Below are positions 54,703-64,000 of a DNA stretch of 64,000 bases, in pieces. Source of the DNA: Mycobacterium sp. IS-1264 (lineage in GTDB: Bacteria > Actinomycetota > Actinomycetes > Mycobacteriales > Mycobacteriaceae). The position numbers and the translations under genes are program-made. Under the pieces are notes generated by a model. That model was not told where the DNA came from. It saw only the letters and a program-made list of their open reading frames with translations, and did not search any database. Each line of letters starts with the position of its first letter. The first letter of the stretch is position 1. The DNA lies in the NCBI RefSeq assembly GCF_001954195.1, contig NZ_MBES01000058.1, forward strand, positions 1 to 64,000, given 5' to 3'.

Positions 54703-56307
54703 CTAGGGGCTCGTTGTTGTTCTCCCGCACAACATTTGGGAGCGGAGCCGGCGCACCGGCCGCAGCTGCCGACCGTCGCGTCCGGGGGCCCACAGCCCGA
54801 TCAGGAGCGCGGCGAACGCGACTATCGCGGCCATCGTGATCGTGGAAGCGTGCATGGCCGCCAGGAATGCGGCCTTGCTGATCTCGGCCAACGCCGTCCC
54901 CTGCGGTCCGAGCCTGCCGGCCACTTCGACCGCTTTGGCCAGCGAGTCGGTAGCGGGGCCGCGGACCGGCGCGGGAAAGGTTGCCAGTTTCGGCGCGAGC
55001 TCGTGGGAATACCGCCCGGCCAGGATCGAGCCGGCCACGGCGATTCCCAGCGCCCCGCCCATCTCGCGCGACGTGTCGTTCACCGCGGAGGCGACGCCCT
55101 GCTTCTCGTCGGGAACCGCCCCCATGATCGCCGAGGTCGTCGGCGCGGTGCACATGCCGATGCCGGTGGCCAATATCAGTGTTGGCCAGGCAAATTCGAC
55201 GTACGTCGAATGCAGGGTCAGAAAGGACATGCACGCGAAGCCAACCGCCATCAACAGCGTGCCGATGAATAACACAAGGCGCAGGCCCAACTTCGGCACA
55301 TACCAGAAAGACAACGCGGAGAAAATGGCCAACGGGACCATGAACGGACCGAAGGCCAATGACGTCGTCAGCGCCGAGTAGCCCATGATCTGCTGGACGT
55401 ACTGCATGCCGATGAAGAAGAACCCGAAGGTTGCGCCGAACAGAATGACGATCGCCGCGACACCGGTGGCGAAATTGGGATCGGCGAACAACCGAACGTC
55501 CAGCAGCGGGTGCCGCCTGCGCAGTTCGACCACCCCGAAAACCGCCGCGGCGACGACGCCCACGGCTATTCCGCCCCACACCAGCGGATCACTCCACCCG
55601 CGCTCGGGCGCGTCCAGAATGGCAAACACGGCGATCGCCACCGCCGCGCCGATGAGGACCGCACCGAGCCAATCGACTCGGGGAGCGTGGGTTTCGCGAG
55701 ACGAGGACACCGTGCATCCGAGGGCGAAGATCAGCAGTCCGGCGGCGCCCAGCGACCAGAAGATGGCGTGCCAATCCCAAAACCGAAGCAGCAGACCGGA
55801 ACCGAGCATGCCGAGGACTCCGCCGGAACCGGCCGTGCCGGCCCAGATACCGACGGCCTTCATCCGGTCTTCCTTCGGGTAGGCCACGGTCAGCAGCGAC
55901 AGCGTCGCGGGCATCACAAAGGCGGCGCCGATACCGGCCACTGCCCGGCCCGCGATGATCTGCAGCGGATTGTGCAATATCGCCGGCGCCGCCGAGCCGA
56001 GTGCGAACACCACCAAGCCGGCGAGCAGCGCACCCCGCCGGCCATAACGGTCTCCGATCGCCCCGGCCGGAAGCAGCAGGCAGGCCAGCGCCAGCGTGTA
56101 TCCGTCCACGATCCAGGTCAGTTGCGTCTGCGTCGCCGAGGTGGCCACCGCGAGGTCCCCCAGCGCGGTGTTCAGCGCGGTCATCGACCCGACGACCAGC
56201 GCGACACCCATGCAGGCGACGGTCAGCGTCCAAGTGCGCGCTCGGGGACTACCGCCGATGCTCGCCACATCAGTACGCTGGTCAGGCCGGATAAGTGTTG
56301 CGACCAT
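54703..56307 (-). CDS. MFS drug-efflux transporter (DHA2/EmrB-QacA type)
   Basis: A 534-residue transporter with about 14 membrane spans, the DHA2 family of proton-driven exporters. Motif A is GDRYGRRGALLAG, the antiporter motif C is near AVAGIGAAFVMPATLSLL. The long charged C-terminus (PVRRLRSQMLCGR) is cytoplasmic. ATG at 56307 with GAGGGGAGG upstream; the frame is open to 56568 without family sequence. It is divergent from the TetR gene and the operator at 56343-56375 sits between. Substrate is probably a hydrophobic or cationic toxin; not known. Confidence 0.85.
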   Translation of the reverse strand: MVATLIRPDQRTDVASIGGSPRARTWTLTVACMGVALVVGSMTALNTALGDLAVATSATQTQLTWIVDGYTLALACLLLPAGAIGDRYGRRGALLAGLVVFALGSAAPAILHNPLQIIAGRAVAGIGAAFVMPATLSLLTVAYPKEDRMKAVGIWAGTAGSGGVLGMLGSGLLLRFWDWHAIFWSLGAAGLLIFALGCTVSSSRETHAPRVDWLGAVLIGAAVAIAVFAILDAPERGWSDPLVWGGIAVGVVAAAVFGVVELRRRHPLLDVRLFADPNFATGVAAIVILFGATFGFFFIGMQYVQQIMGYSALTTSLAFGPFMVPLAIFSALSFWYVPKLGLRLVLFIGTLLMAVGFACMSFLTLHSTYVEFAWPTLILATGIGMCTAPTTSAIMGAVPDEKQGVASAVNDTSREMGGALGIAVAGSILAGRYSHELAPKLATFPAPVRGPATDSLAKAVEVAGRLGPQGTALAEISKAAFLAAMHASTITMAAIVAFAALLIGLWAPGRDGRQLRPVRRLRSQMLCGRTTTSP

Positions 56308-56342
56308 AGAAAAGCGCCTCCCCTCGGGGCGTAGAGGTTTTG

Positions 56343-56375
56343 AGACTAATGGTCTTGTACGTAGACCGATAGTCT
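56343..56375. promoter_or_regulatory. TetR operator between MFS and TetR genes
   Basis: AGACTAATGGTCT (56343-56355), 7 nt, AGACCGATAGTCT (56363-56375). The arms match in 11 of 13 positions as an inverted repeat, giving a 33-nt site. It lies 36 nt from the MFS start and 37 nt from the proposed TetR start, so repressor bound there would control both directions. A nearby direct repeat, TTTCAAAC twice (56379-56396), may be a second element. Confidence 0.7.
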
Positions 56376-56412
56376 TGTTTTCAAACGGTTTCAAACAGGG
56401 AGGTGGCTCACA

Positions 56413-57072
56413 ATTACCGAGGCGACTACCGATCCCCGTCCCGCGCGGTCCCGGGCTCGCTTGCTCGAGGCCGCGGCGGCGCTGCTGCGCTCGGGGGGTC
56501 CCAGCGCGGTGACCGTCGATGCGGTCACCCGAAGCGCCAACGTAGCGAGAGCCACTCTGTATCGCCACTTTCCCAGCGGAAACGATTTGCTGGCGGCGGC
56601 GTTCAACAGCCTCATACCGCCGTCACCGGCGCCCCCGGACGAGGGCTCCCTGCGGGATCGGCTGATCGCGATCGTGCTCGCTCAAGCCGAAGCGGTGGCC
56701 CAGGCGCCGGCCGTCATGACCGCCATGTCCTGGTTGGCCCTCGGGCGCGACCTCGAAGAGATGCCGGGGCCCCGGCACGCCCGCGGCGCCGACAGCTCCT
56801 CGATCACCACGTTGCGGGAACGCATCGCCGCGCAGTACGCGGCGCCGTTCGACGCCGTATTCGACAGCCCGGAGGCCGCCGCGGAGCTCGGGGAAGTCGA
56901 CCGATCGCGCGCCATCGCGCTGCTGATCGGCCCGCTGGTGCTGGGGCGCTTGTCCACCCTGCCGGACTTCGACTACCGGGAGTGTGCGCGCGCCGCCGTC
57001 GACGGCTTCCTGCACGTTCAGCGGGCGCAGCACAGATCCGCCGCGGCGAGTGCCGAATCGGAGGGCGCCTGA
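56413..57072 (+). CDS. TetR-family regulator of the MFS exporter, probable ATT start
   Basis: A TetR regulator with the HTH ARSRARLLEAAAALLRSGG and VTRSANVARATLYRHFPSG. No ATG, GTG or TTG lies upstream of the HTH in this frame until a stop at 56362; the first TTG (56461) would cut helix 1. A strong GGGAGG site (56398-56403) is 9 nt before ATT at 56413, giving TEATTDPRPARSRAR as the N-terminus and 219 residues. ATT starts are rare (infC is the known case). The alternative is TTG at 56461 with a truncated protein, or an assembly error. Divergent from the MFS gene and probably its repressor. Confidence 0.75.
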   Translation: MTEATTDPRPARSRARLLEAAAALLRSGGPSAVTVDAVTRSANVARATLYRHFPSGNDLLAAAFNSLIPPSPAPPDEGSLRDRLIAIVLAQAEAVAQAPAVMTAMSWLALGRDLEEMPGPRHARGADSSSITTLRERIAAQYAAPFDAVFDSPEAAAELGEVDRSRAIALLIGPLVLGRLSTLPDFDYRECARAAVDGFLHVQRAQHRSAAASAESEGA

Positions 57073-57464
57073 CCCCGATTCGGCCGCGGCAAACGGGGGT
57101 CTGACCACCGGATTCACCGCCGGACGGGGCCATGCCGGCGAGGTTTGCCCGAGATTTGGCCAGAGCCGCGGTCGTCAGGCATACTGTTCGGGTTGCCTTG
57201 CGCCGGGTTCACGCCTGGCCGGGCATACGACCAGCGCCCAACCGGGCGCGTCCGGTCCCATCCTTGGAACGCGACTATTTGGCCGCGAACGAGGCTGCGT
57301 CAGGGTGACACACCCGACCGCGGGGGCCGGTGGACCACGACAGGTAAACAGCGGCGCAGTATCCGGCGCGACGCTCGATCGGCCCTGACCGGCCGGGTCG
57401 ATTCGGCGCGCCGGGGGCACCAGGTCCGGACCCGGACCTTAAGTGGAGTGAGGGTAGGAGAAGC
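57073..57464 (+). promoter_or_regulatory. S10 operon promoter and leader, no gene
   Basis: These 392 nt hold no coding frame of known type. TTGGCC (57156-57161), 18 nt, CATACT (57180-57185) make a promoter; CATACTGTTCGGGTTGC around the start point is very similar to the rplJ and rpsL start sites. The leader is about 275 nt with several GC-rich hairpins, which could host autoregulation as known for L4 in other bacteria. Confidence 0.5.
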
Positions 57465-57770
57465 GTGGCGGGACAGAAGATCCGCATCAGGCTCAAGGCC
57501 TACGACCATGAGGCTATCGACGCATCGGCGCGAAAGATCGTCGAGACCGTCGTCCGTACGGGTGCCAGCGTCGTAGGGCCGGTGCCGCTGCCGACTGAGA
57601 AGAACGTGTATTGCGTCATCCGCTCTCCGCATAAGTACAAGGACTCGCGAGAGCACTTCGAAATGCGGACGCACAAGCGGTTGATCGACATCCTCGATCC
57701 CACGCCGAAGACCGTTGACGCGCTCATGCGCATCGATCTTCCGGCCAGTGTCGACGTCAACATCCAGTAG
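57465..57770 (+). CDS. rpsJ: Ribosomal protein S10 (uS10)
   Basis: A 101-residue S10, first gene of the S10 operon; also NusE, which with NusB binds boxA RNA in rRNA antitermination. Motifs: [62 protein letters not shown] start at 57465 with GGGTAGGAGAA upstream. rplC follows after 14 nt. The long leader upstream makes this the point of operon control. Confidence 0.97.
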   Translation: MAGQKIRIRLKAYDHEAIDASARKIVETVVRTGASVVGPVPLPTEKNVYCVIRSPHKYKDSREHFEMRTHKRLIDILDPTPKTVDALMRIDLPASVDVNIQ

Positions 57771-57784
57771 GAGATCCAGAACTC

Positions 57785-58438
57785 ATGGCAAGAAAAGGCA
57801 TTCTGGGTACCAAGCTGGGCATGACGCAGGTGTTCGACGAGAACAACCGGGTCGTCCCGGTGACCGTGGTCAAGGCGGGCCCGAACGTGGTGACCCGCAT
57901 CCGCACGCCGGAGCGCGACGGCTACAGCGCCGTGCAGCTGGCGTACGGGGAGATCAGTCCGCGCAAGGTCAACAAGCCGGTGACGGGCCAATACAGCGCG
58001 GCGGGCGTCAACCCGCGCCGCTTCCTGGCCGAGCTGCGCCTGGACAACCCGGACGCGGCGGCCGAATACGAAGTCGGCCAGGAGTTGACGGCCGAGATCT
58101 TCGCCGACGGTGCCTATGTCGACGTGACGGGCACGTCCAAGGGCAAGGGCTTCGCCGGAACCATGAAGCGGCACGGCTTCCGCGGTCAGGGCGCCAGCCA
58201 CGGCGCCCAGGCGGTGCACCGGCGGCCGGGTTCCATCGGCGGCTGCGCCACCCCGGCGCGTGTCTTCAAGGGAACCCGCATGGCCGGCCGGATGGGCAAT
58301 GACCGGGTGACCGTGCAGAACCTGTTGGTGCACAAGGTCGATACCGAGAACGGCGTGCTGTTGATCAAGGGCGCGATCCCCGGCCGCACCGGTGGACTCG
58401 TGATGGTTCGCAGCGCGATCAAACGAGGTGAGAAGTGA
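57785..58438 (+). CDS. rplC: Ribosomal protein L3 (uL3)
   Basis: A 217-residue L3, an early assembly protein of the large subunit near the peptidyl-transferase centre. [20 protein letters not shown] at the start, and the loop [20 protein letters not shown] that reaches into the active site and is the place of linezolid-resistance changes (Cys154 region in M. tuberculosis; the cysteine is present). Its stop shares one base with the rplD start (TGATG). Second gene of the S10 operon. Confidence 0.97.
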   Translation: MARKGILGTKLGMTQVFDENNRVVPVTVVKAGPNVVTRIRTPERDGYSAVQLAYGEISPRKVNKPVTGQYSAAGVNPRRFLAELRLDNPDAAAEYEVGQELTAEIFADGAYVDVTGTSKGKGFAGTMKRHGFRGQGASHGAQAVHRRPGSIGGCATPARVFKGTRMAGRMGNDRVTVQNLLVHKVDTENGVLLIKGAIPGRTGGLVMVRSAIKRGEK

Positions 58439-59100
58439 TGGCAGCCAACACCCTGAAGATCGACGTCAAGACGCCCGACGGCAAGGTCGAGGGCTCCGTC
58501 GAGCTGCCCGCCGAATTGTTCGATGCGCCAGCCAATATCGCGCTGATGCACCAGGTCGTCACCGCCCAGCGGGCGGCGGCCCGGCAAGGCACGCACTCGA
58601 CCAAGACGCGCGGCGACGTCCGCGGCGGCGGCCGCAAGCCCTACCGGCAGAAGGGAACCGGACGGGCCCGGCAGGGTTCGACGCGGGCCCCGCAGTTCAC
58701 CGGTGGTGGTGTCGTGCACGGCCCCAAGCCGCGCGACTACAGCCAGCGCACGCCCAAGAAGATGATCGCCGCTGCACTGCGCGGGGCGTTGTCCGACCGG
58801 GCACGCAACGGGCGCATCCACGCGGTCACCGAACTGGTGTCGGGTCAGACCCCGTCCACCAAGAACGCCAAGGCATTTCTGGGCACCCTCACCGACCGCA
58901 AGCAGGTGCTGGTCGTCATCGGCCGCAGCGACGAGGCCGGTGCGAAAAGCGTGCGCAACCTGCCCGGTGTGCACATCCTGGCGCCCGATCAGCTCAATAC
59001 CTATGACGTGCTTCGCTCCGACGACGTGGTGTTCAGCGTTGAGGCGCTGCGCGCCTACATCGCCGCCGGCACGAGTTCTGCCGAGGAGGTAACGGCGTAG
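58438..59100 (+). CDS. rplD: Ribosomal protein L4 (uL4)
   Basis: A 220-residue L4, which lines the peptide exit tunnel and in many bacteria represses the S10 operon. Motifs: [25 protein letters not shown] (tunnel loop, macrolide contact) and [17 protein letters not shown] at 58438 overlaps the rplC stop by one base; a GTG three bases earlier is also in frame. rplW follows directly, with no gap. The loop is wild type by eye, but macrolide-resistance positions were not aligned. Confidence 0.96.
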   Translation: MAANTLKIDVKTPDGKVEGSVELPAELFDAPANIALMHQVVTAQRAAARQGTHSTKTRGDVRGGGRKPYRQKGTGRARQGSTRAPQFTGGGVVHGPKPRDYSQRTPKKMIAAALRGALSDRARNGRIHAVTELVSGQTPSTKNAKAFLGTLTDRKQVLVVIGRSDEAGAKSVRNLPGVHILAPDQLNTYDVLRSDDVVFSVEALRAYIAAGTSSAEEVTA

Positions 59101-59403
59101 ATGGCGACCATCACTGACCCCCGCGACATCATCCTGGCTCCGGTCATCTCCGAGAAGTCCTACAGCCTGCTCGATGACAACGTGTACACCTTTGTGGTGC
59201 ACCCGGATTCGAATAAGACGCAGATCAAGATCGCCGTCGAGAAGATCTTCTCGGTCAAGGTCGCATCGGTGAACACGGCGAACAGGCAGGGCAAGCGGAA
59301 GCGCACCAGGACCGGTTACGGAAAGCGCAAGAACACCAAGCGCGCCATCGTCACGCTGGCGCCGGGCAGCAAGCCGATCGACCTGTTCGGAGCACCGGCC
59401 TAG
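59101..59403 (+). CDS. rplW: Ribosomal protein L23 (uL23)
   Basis: A 100-residue L23, found at the exit of the peptide tunnel, where trigger factor and SRP dock. [33 protein letters not shown] and [16 protein letters not shown] are typical. It starts on the base after the rplD stop, so translation is coupled. rplB begins 29 nt later, after an AGAGAAAG site. Confidence 0.96.
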   Translation: MATITDPRDIILAPVISEKSYSLLDDNVYTFVVHPDSNKTQIKIAVEKIFSVKVASVNTANRQGKRKRTRTGYGKRKNTKRAIVTLAPGSKPIDLFGAPA

Positions 59404-59432
59404 CCGCGCGCGAGAGAAAGACACGATTAGAC

Positions 59433-60275
59433 ATGGCAATTCGCAAATACAAGCCGACGACCCCGGGCCGTCGCGGCGCCAGCGTGTCCGATTTCGCCGA
59501 GATCACGCGGTCGGAGCCGGAGAAGTCGTTGGTGCGCCCGCTGCACGGCCATGGTGGGCGCAACGCCCACGGCCGCATCACCACCCGCCACCGCGGTGGC
59601 GGTCACAAGCGCGCCTACCGGGTGATCGACTTCCGCCGCAACGACAAAGACGGTGTCAACGCCAAGGTCGCGCACATCGAGTACGACCCGAACCGCACCG
59701 CGAACATTGCGCTGCTGCACTTCCTCGACGGCGAGAAGCGCTACATCATTGCCCCGCAAGGACTCTCGCAGGGTGACGTGGTGGAATCCGGCGCCAACGC
59801 CGACATCAAGCCGGGCAACAACCTGCCGTTGCGCAACATCCCGGCCGGCACCTTGGTGCACGCCGTGGAGCTGCGGCCGGGCGGTGGCGCGAAGCTCGCG
59901 CGGTCGGCCGGGTCGAGCATCCAGCTGCTCGGCAAGGAGGGCAGCTACGCGTCGCTGCGCATGCCCAGCGGCGAGATCCGCCGGGTCGACGTGCGCTGCC
60001 GCGCAACGGTCGGCGAGGTGGGCAACGCCGAGCAGGCAAACATCAACTGGGGCAAGGCGGGTCGCATGCGGTGGAAGGGCAAGCGTCCTTCCGTCCGGGG
60101 TGTGGTCATGAACCCGGTTGACCACCCGCACGGCGGTGGTGAGGGCAAGACCTCCGGTGGCCGTCACCCGGTCAGCCCGTGGGGTCAGCCCGAGGGCCGC
60201 ACCCGCCACCCGAATAAGCAAAGCAACAAGCTCATCGTCCGGCGCCGGCGCACCGGCAAGAAGCACTCGCGGTAG
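59433..60275 (+). CDS. rplB: Ribosomal protein L2 (uL2)
   Basis: A 280-residue L2, essential for subunit joining and for the peptidyl-transferase centre. [61 protein letters not shown] with the universally conserved histidine, and the basic C-terminus [14 protein letters not shown] at 59433; rpsS starts 12 nt after the stop. Length is as in M. tuberculosis. Confidence 0.97.
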   Translation: MAIRKYKPTTPGRRGASVSDFAEITRSEPEKSLVRPLHGHGGRNAHGRITTRHRGGGHKRAYRVIDFRRNDKDGVNAKVAHIEYDPNRTANIALLHFLDGEKRYIIAPQGLSQGDVVESGANADIKPGNNLPLRNIPAGTLVHAVELRPGGGAKLARSAGSSIQLLGKEGSYASLRMPSGEIRRVDVRCRATVGEVGNAEQANINWGKAGRMRWKGKRPSVRGVVMNPVDHPHGGGEGKTSGGRHPVSPWGQPEGRTRHPNKQSNKLIVRRRRTGKKHSR

Positions 60276-60287
60276 GAGTAGCGAACC

Positions 60288-60565
60288 ATGCCACGCAGCC
60301 TGAAGAAGGGTCCGTTCGTCGACGACCACCTGCTCAAGAAGGTGGACGCGCAGAACGAGAAGAACACCAAGCAGGTCATCAAGACCTGGTCGAGGCGTTC
60401 GACGATCATTCCGGACTTCATCGGCCACACCTTCGCCGTGCACGACGGGCGCAAGCACGTCCCGGTGTTCGTCACCGAGGCGATGGTCGGCCACAAGCTC
60501 GGTGAGTTCGCGCCGACGCGAACCTTCAAGGGGCACATCAAGGACGACCGAAAGGCCAAGCGTCG

Positions 60566-60569
<4 letters not shown>
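60288..60569 (+). CDS. rpsS: Ribosomal protein S19 (uS19)
   Basis: A 93-residue S19 of the small-subunit head, which touches L5 and t[46 protein letters not shown] and [17 protein letters not shown] are conserved. Its stop overlaps the rplV start (ATGA), so the two are translationally coupled. GGAGTAGC lies before the ATG at 60288. Confidence 0.97.
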
Positions 60570-62001
<1,432 letters not shown>

Positions 62002-62004
62002 ATC

Positions 62005-62421
62005 ATGTTGATTCCCCGCAAAGTCAAGCACCGCAAGCAGCACCATCCCCGCCAGCGCGGCATCGCCAGCGGCGGTACGCAGGTGAACTTCGGCGACTAC
62101 GGAATCCAGGCCCTCGAGCACGCCTACGTCACCAACCGGCAGATCGAGTCCGCGCGTATCGCGATCAACCGCCACATCAAGCGTGGCGGCAAGGTGTGGA
62201 TCAACGTCTTTCCCGACCGCCCGCTGACCAAGAAGCCCGCGGAGACCCGGATGGGTTCGGGTAAGGGTTCGCCGGAGTGGTGGATTGTCAACGTCAAGCC
62301 GGGCCGGATCCTGTTCGAGCTCAGTTACCCGAACGAGCAGACCGCCCGTGCGGCGCTCACCCGCGCGATCCACAAGCTGCCGATCAAGGCACGCATCGTT
62401 ACCCGAGAGGATCAGTTCTGA
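62005..62421 (+). CDS. rplP: Ribosomal protein L16 (uL16)
   Basis: A 138-residue L16, placed between the A-site tRNA elbow and the 5S rRNA region. [38 protein letters not shown] and [23 protein letters not shown] are conserved. ATG at 62005; the last base of the stop is the first base of the rpmC start (TGATG). Length is as in M. tuberculosis. Confidence 0.97.
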   Translation: MLIPRKVKHRKQHHPRQRGIASGGTQVNFGDYGIQALEHAYVTNRQIESARIAINRHIKRGGKVWINVFPDRPLTKKPAETRMGSGKGSPEWWIVNVKPGRILFELSYPNEQTARAALTRAIHKLPIKARIVTREDQF

Positions 62422-62654
62422 TGGCAGTGGGAATTTCGCCTGGCGAACTGCGTGAGCTCACCGACGACGAGTTGACCGAGCGCCTGCGCGAATCCAAGGA
62501 GGAGCTGTTCAACCTCCGCTTCCAGATGGCGACTGGGCAGCTCAACAACAACCGCCGGCTGCGGACCGTGCGCCAGGAAATCGCGCGCGTCTACACCGTG
62601 CTGCGGGAACGAGAACTGGGCCTGGCTTCCGGGCCCGACGGTAAGGAATCGTGA
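62421..62654 (+). CDS. rpmC: Ribosomal protein L29 (uL29)
   Basis: A 77-residue L29, a two-helix protein near the tunnel exit next to L23. [30 protein letters not shown] and [23 protein letters not shown] are conserved. The ATG at 62421 shares one base with the rplP stop, and its stop shares a base with the rpsQ start. It is read in a different frame from both neighbours. Confidence 0.96.
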   Translation: MAVGISPGELRELTDDELTERLRESKEELFNLRFQMATGQLNNNRRLRTVRQEIARVYTVLRERELGLASGPDGKES

Positions 62655-63049
62655 TGGCAGAATCCAAGACCGCGTCCAAGGCCGCCGCAAAGAAGGCCCC
62701 GGCGAAGGCGGCGGCGAAGGCCGCTCCTAAGCGCGCCGCCGCGCAGGACACCGCGGCGAAGGACAAGGGCCCCAAGCACACGCCGGCCGCCCCGAAGACC
62801 CGTGGCCGGCGCAAGACGCGCATCGGTTACGTGGTGAGCGACAAGATGCAGAAGACCATCGTGGTCGAGCTGGAAGACCGCATGCGGCACCCGCTGTACG
62901 GCAAGATCATCCGAACCACCAAGAAGGTCAAGGCGCACGACGAGAACAGCACCGCCGGCATCGGAGACCGGGTCGCGCTGATGGAGACGCGTCCGATCTC
63001 GGCGACCAAACGCTGGCGGCTCGTCGAGATCCTCGAGAAGGCCAAGTAG
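62654..63049 (+). CDS. rpsQ: Ribosomal protein S17 (uS17) with Lys/Ala-rich head
   Basis: A 131-residue S17. The first 45 residues are Ala/Lys/Pro repeats ([20 protein letters not shown]) followed by the OB-fold domain: [41 protein letters not shown] and [23 protein letters not shown]. The head is the N-terminal counterpart of the L22 tail. The start is ATG 62654, sharing a base with the rpmC stop; GTG 62651 is also in frame. Last gene of this S10 operon block; a terminator follows. Confidence 0.95.
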   Translation: MAESKTASKAAAKKAPAKAAAKAAPKRAAAQDTAAKDKGPKHTPAAPKTRGRRKTRIGYVVSDKMQKTIVVELEDRMRHPLYGKIIRTTKKVKAHDENSTAGIGDRVALMETRPISATKRWRLVEILEKAK

Positions 63050-63075
63050 TCCCGAACGAACCCTCGGCGAGCAGT

Positions 63076-63117
63076 CGCAAAAGTCCCCATTTTGGACCGA
63101 GAATGGGGGCTTTTGCG
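63076..63117 (+). terminator. Rho-independent terminator of the S10 operon block
   Basis: CGCAAAAGTCCCCAT (63076-63090) pairs with ATGGGGGCTTTTGCG (63103-63117), one mismatch/bulge, with T run inside the right arm. It is 26 nt after rpsQ and separates it from atsA. Confidence 0.82.
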
Positions 63118-63206
63118 TCTTCTCACAAATCTCAGCCGATTGATAACTGGCGCGTGTAATGTCCTCGGACGTTCGGTAAGTCACTACGAGGATGAGGCTG
63201 GCGGCC

Positions 63207-64000
63207 ATGACCGAGTTTCAGGGCAAGATCGAGCTGGATATTCGCGATTCGGAGCCGGACTGGGGTCCGTACGCCGCGCCGACCGCGCCGCCGAACTCGC
63301 CGAACATCCTCTATCTGGTCTGGGACGACACCGGTATCGCGACCTGGGACTGCTTCGGCGGCCTGGTCGAGATGCCCGCCATGACGCGGATCGCCGAGCG
63401 CGGGGTGCGCCTGTCCCAGTTCCACACCACCGCGCTGTGCTCACCGACCCGCGCGTCGTTGCTGACCGGTCGCAACGCCACCACCGTGGGCATGGCCACC
63501 ATCGAGGAATTCACCGACGGCTTCCCCAATTGCAACGGTCGCATTCCGCCCGACACCGCACTGCTGTCCGAAGCGCTCGCCGAACGCGGCTACAACACCT
63601 ATTGCGTCGGCAAGTGGCATCTGACTCCGCTCGAGGAGTCCAGCATGGCGTCGACCAAGCGGCACTGGCCGACCTCGCGCGGTTTCGAACGGTTCTACGG
63701 ATTCCTCGGGGGAGAGACCGACCAGTGGTATCCCGACCTGGTGTACGACAACCACCCGGTGAATCCGCCGGGCACACCGGAAGATGGCTATCACTTGTCG
63801 AAGGACATCGCCGACAAGACCATCGAATTCATCCGCGACGCCAAGGTGATCGCGCCCGACAAACCGTGGTTCAGCTATGTGTGCCCCGGCGCCGGACACG
63901 CGCCGCACCACGTCTTCAAGGAATGGGCCGACAAATACGCGGGCCGGTTCGACATGGGTTATGAGCGCTACCGCGAGATCGTGCTGGAAAAGCAGAAGTC
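63207..64000 (+). CDS. atsA: Arylsulfatase AtsA, 5' part
   Basis: The first 264 codons of a type I sulfatase of about 780 residues, cut by the window end. Metal ligands are in VWDDTGI near residue 36, and the signature CSPTRASLLTGR has Cys78, which must become formylglycine for catalysis. VGKWHLTPLE and PWFSYVCPGAGHAPHH follow. It hydrolyses sulfate esters, releasing sulfate. The start is ATG at 63207; an in-frame ATG at 63192 would add MRLAA. No signal peptide, as in M. tuberculosis AtsA. About 157 nt separate it from rpsQ. Confidence 0.92.
   Translation, partial: MTEFQGKIELDIRDSEPDWGPYAAPTAPPNSPNILYLVWDDTGIATWDCFGGLVEMPAMTRIAERGVRLSQFHTTALCSPTRASLLTGRNATTVGMATIEEFTDGFPNCNGRIPPDTALLSEALAERGYNTYCVGKWHLTPLEESSMASTKRHWPTSRGFERFYGFLGGETDQWYPDLVYDNHPVNPPGTPEDGYHLSKDIADKTIEFIRDAKVIAPDKPWFSYVCPGAGHAPHHVFKEWADKYAGRFDMGYERYREIVLEKQK

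Overview
The window is a chromosomal segment of a slowly growing, high-GC Mycobacterium. Gene order follows the M. tuberculosis block mmaA4 (Rv0642c) to atsA (Rv0711) almost gene by gene, and the proteins match in sequence and length. Several differences point to a species of the Mycobacterium avium complex type: a Baeyer-Villiger-like monooxygenase stands where mmaA3 (methoxymycolate synthesis) would be, there is no mmpR5-mmpS5-mmpL5 cluster after echA5, a lone PE gene follows tuf, and an ECF sigma/VOC pair and an MFS/TetR pair flank the mycofactocin genes. The species is an inference; the synteny is read directly.

Layout. (1) 1-2135: a YCII-domain/ECF sigma pair whose 3' end is rearranged at the window edge, where a fadD tail and the sigma tail lie inverted between 27-nt inverted repeats. 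(2) 2230-9033: minus-strand mycolic-acid and lipid genes: mmaA4, a flavin monooxygenase, mmaA2-like, mmaA1, lipG and an ABC1 kinase, then two DinB-like genes to 10213. (3) 10295-16002: GH38 mannosidase, a 'fabD2' gene that does not look like a transacylase, and a ROK sugar kinase. (4) 16236-29632: rplJ-rplL, a TetR/carotenoid-oxygenase divergon, mkl, rpoB-rpoC and endonuclease IV. (5) 29695-33747: fadE8-echA4-paaX-echA5 fatty-acid operon. (6) 33771-39995: two secreted DUF3060 proteins, a TetR regulator, then rpsL-rpsG-fusA-tuf. (7) 40177-54043: PE protein, SHOCT membrane protein, mycofactocin-type SDR and ferredoxin reductase, sigma/triple-VOC pair, DUF2332-mftR, and the complete mftABCDEFG set. 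(8) 54703-57072: MFS exporter and divergent TetR regulator with a clear operator. (9) 57465-63049: S10 operon from rpsJ to rpsQ, then the start of the sulfatase atsA running off the window.

How the parts work together. The translation and transcription genes sit in several operons whose promoters share a TATTGT-type -10, with an identical 12-mer before rplJ and rpsL. The mycofactocin genes make a peptide-derived redox cofactor; the SDR upstream is of the type that uses it. The mycolate genes modify the meromycolate chain, and the monooxygenase among them is the best candidate for a function specific to this lineage: converting ketomycolates to wax-ester mycolates.
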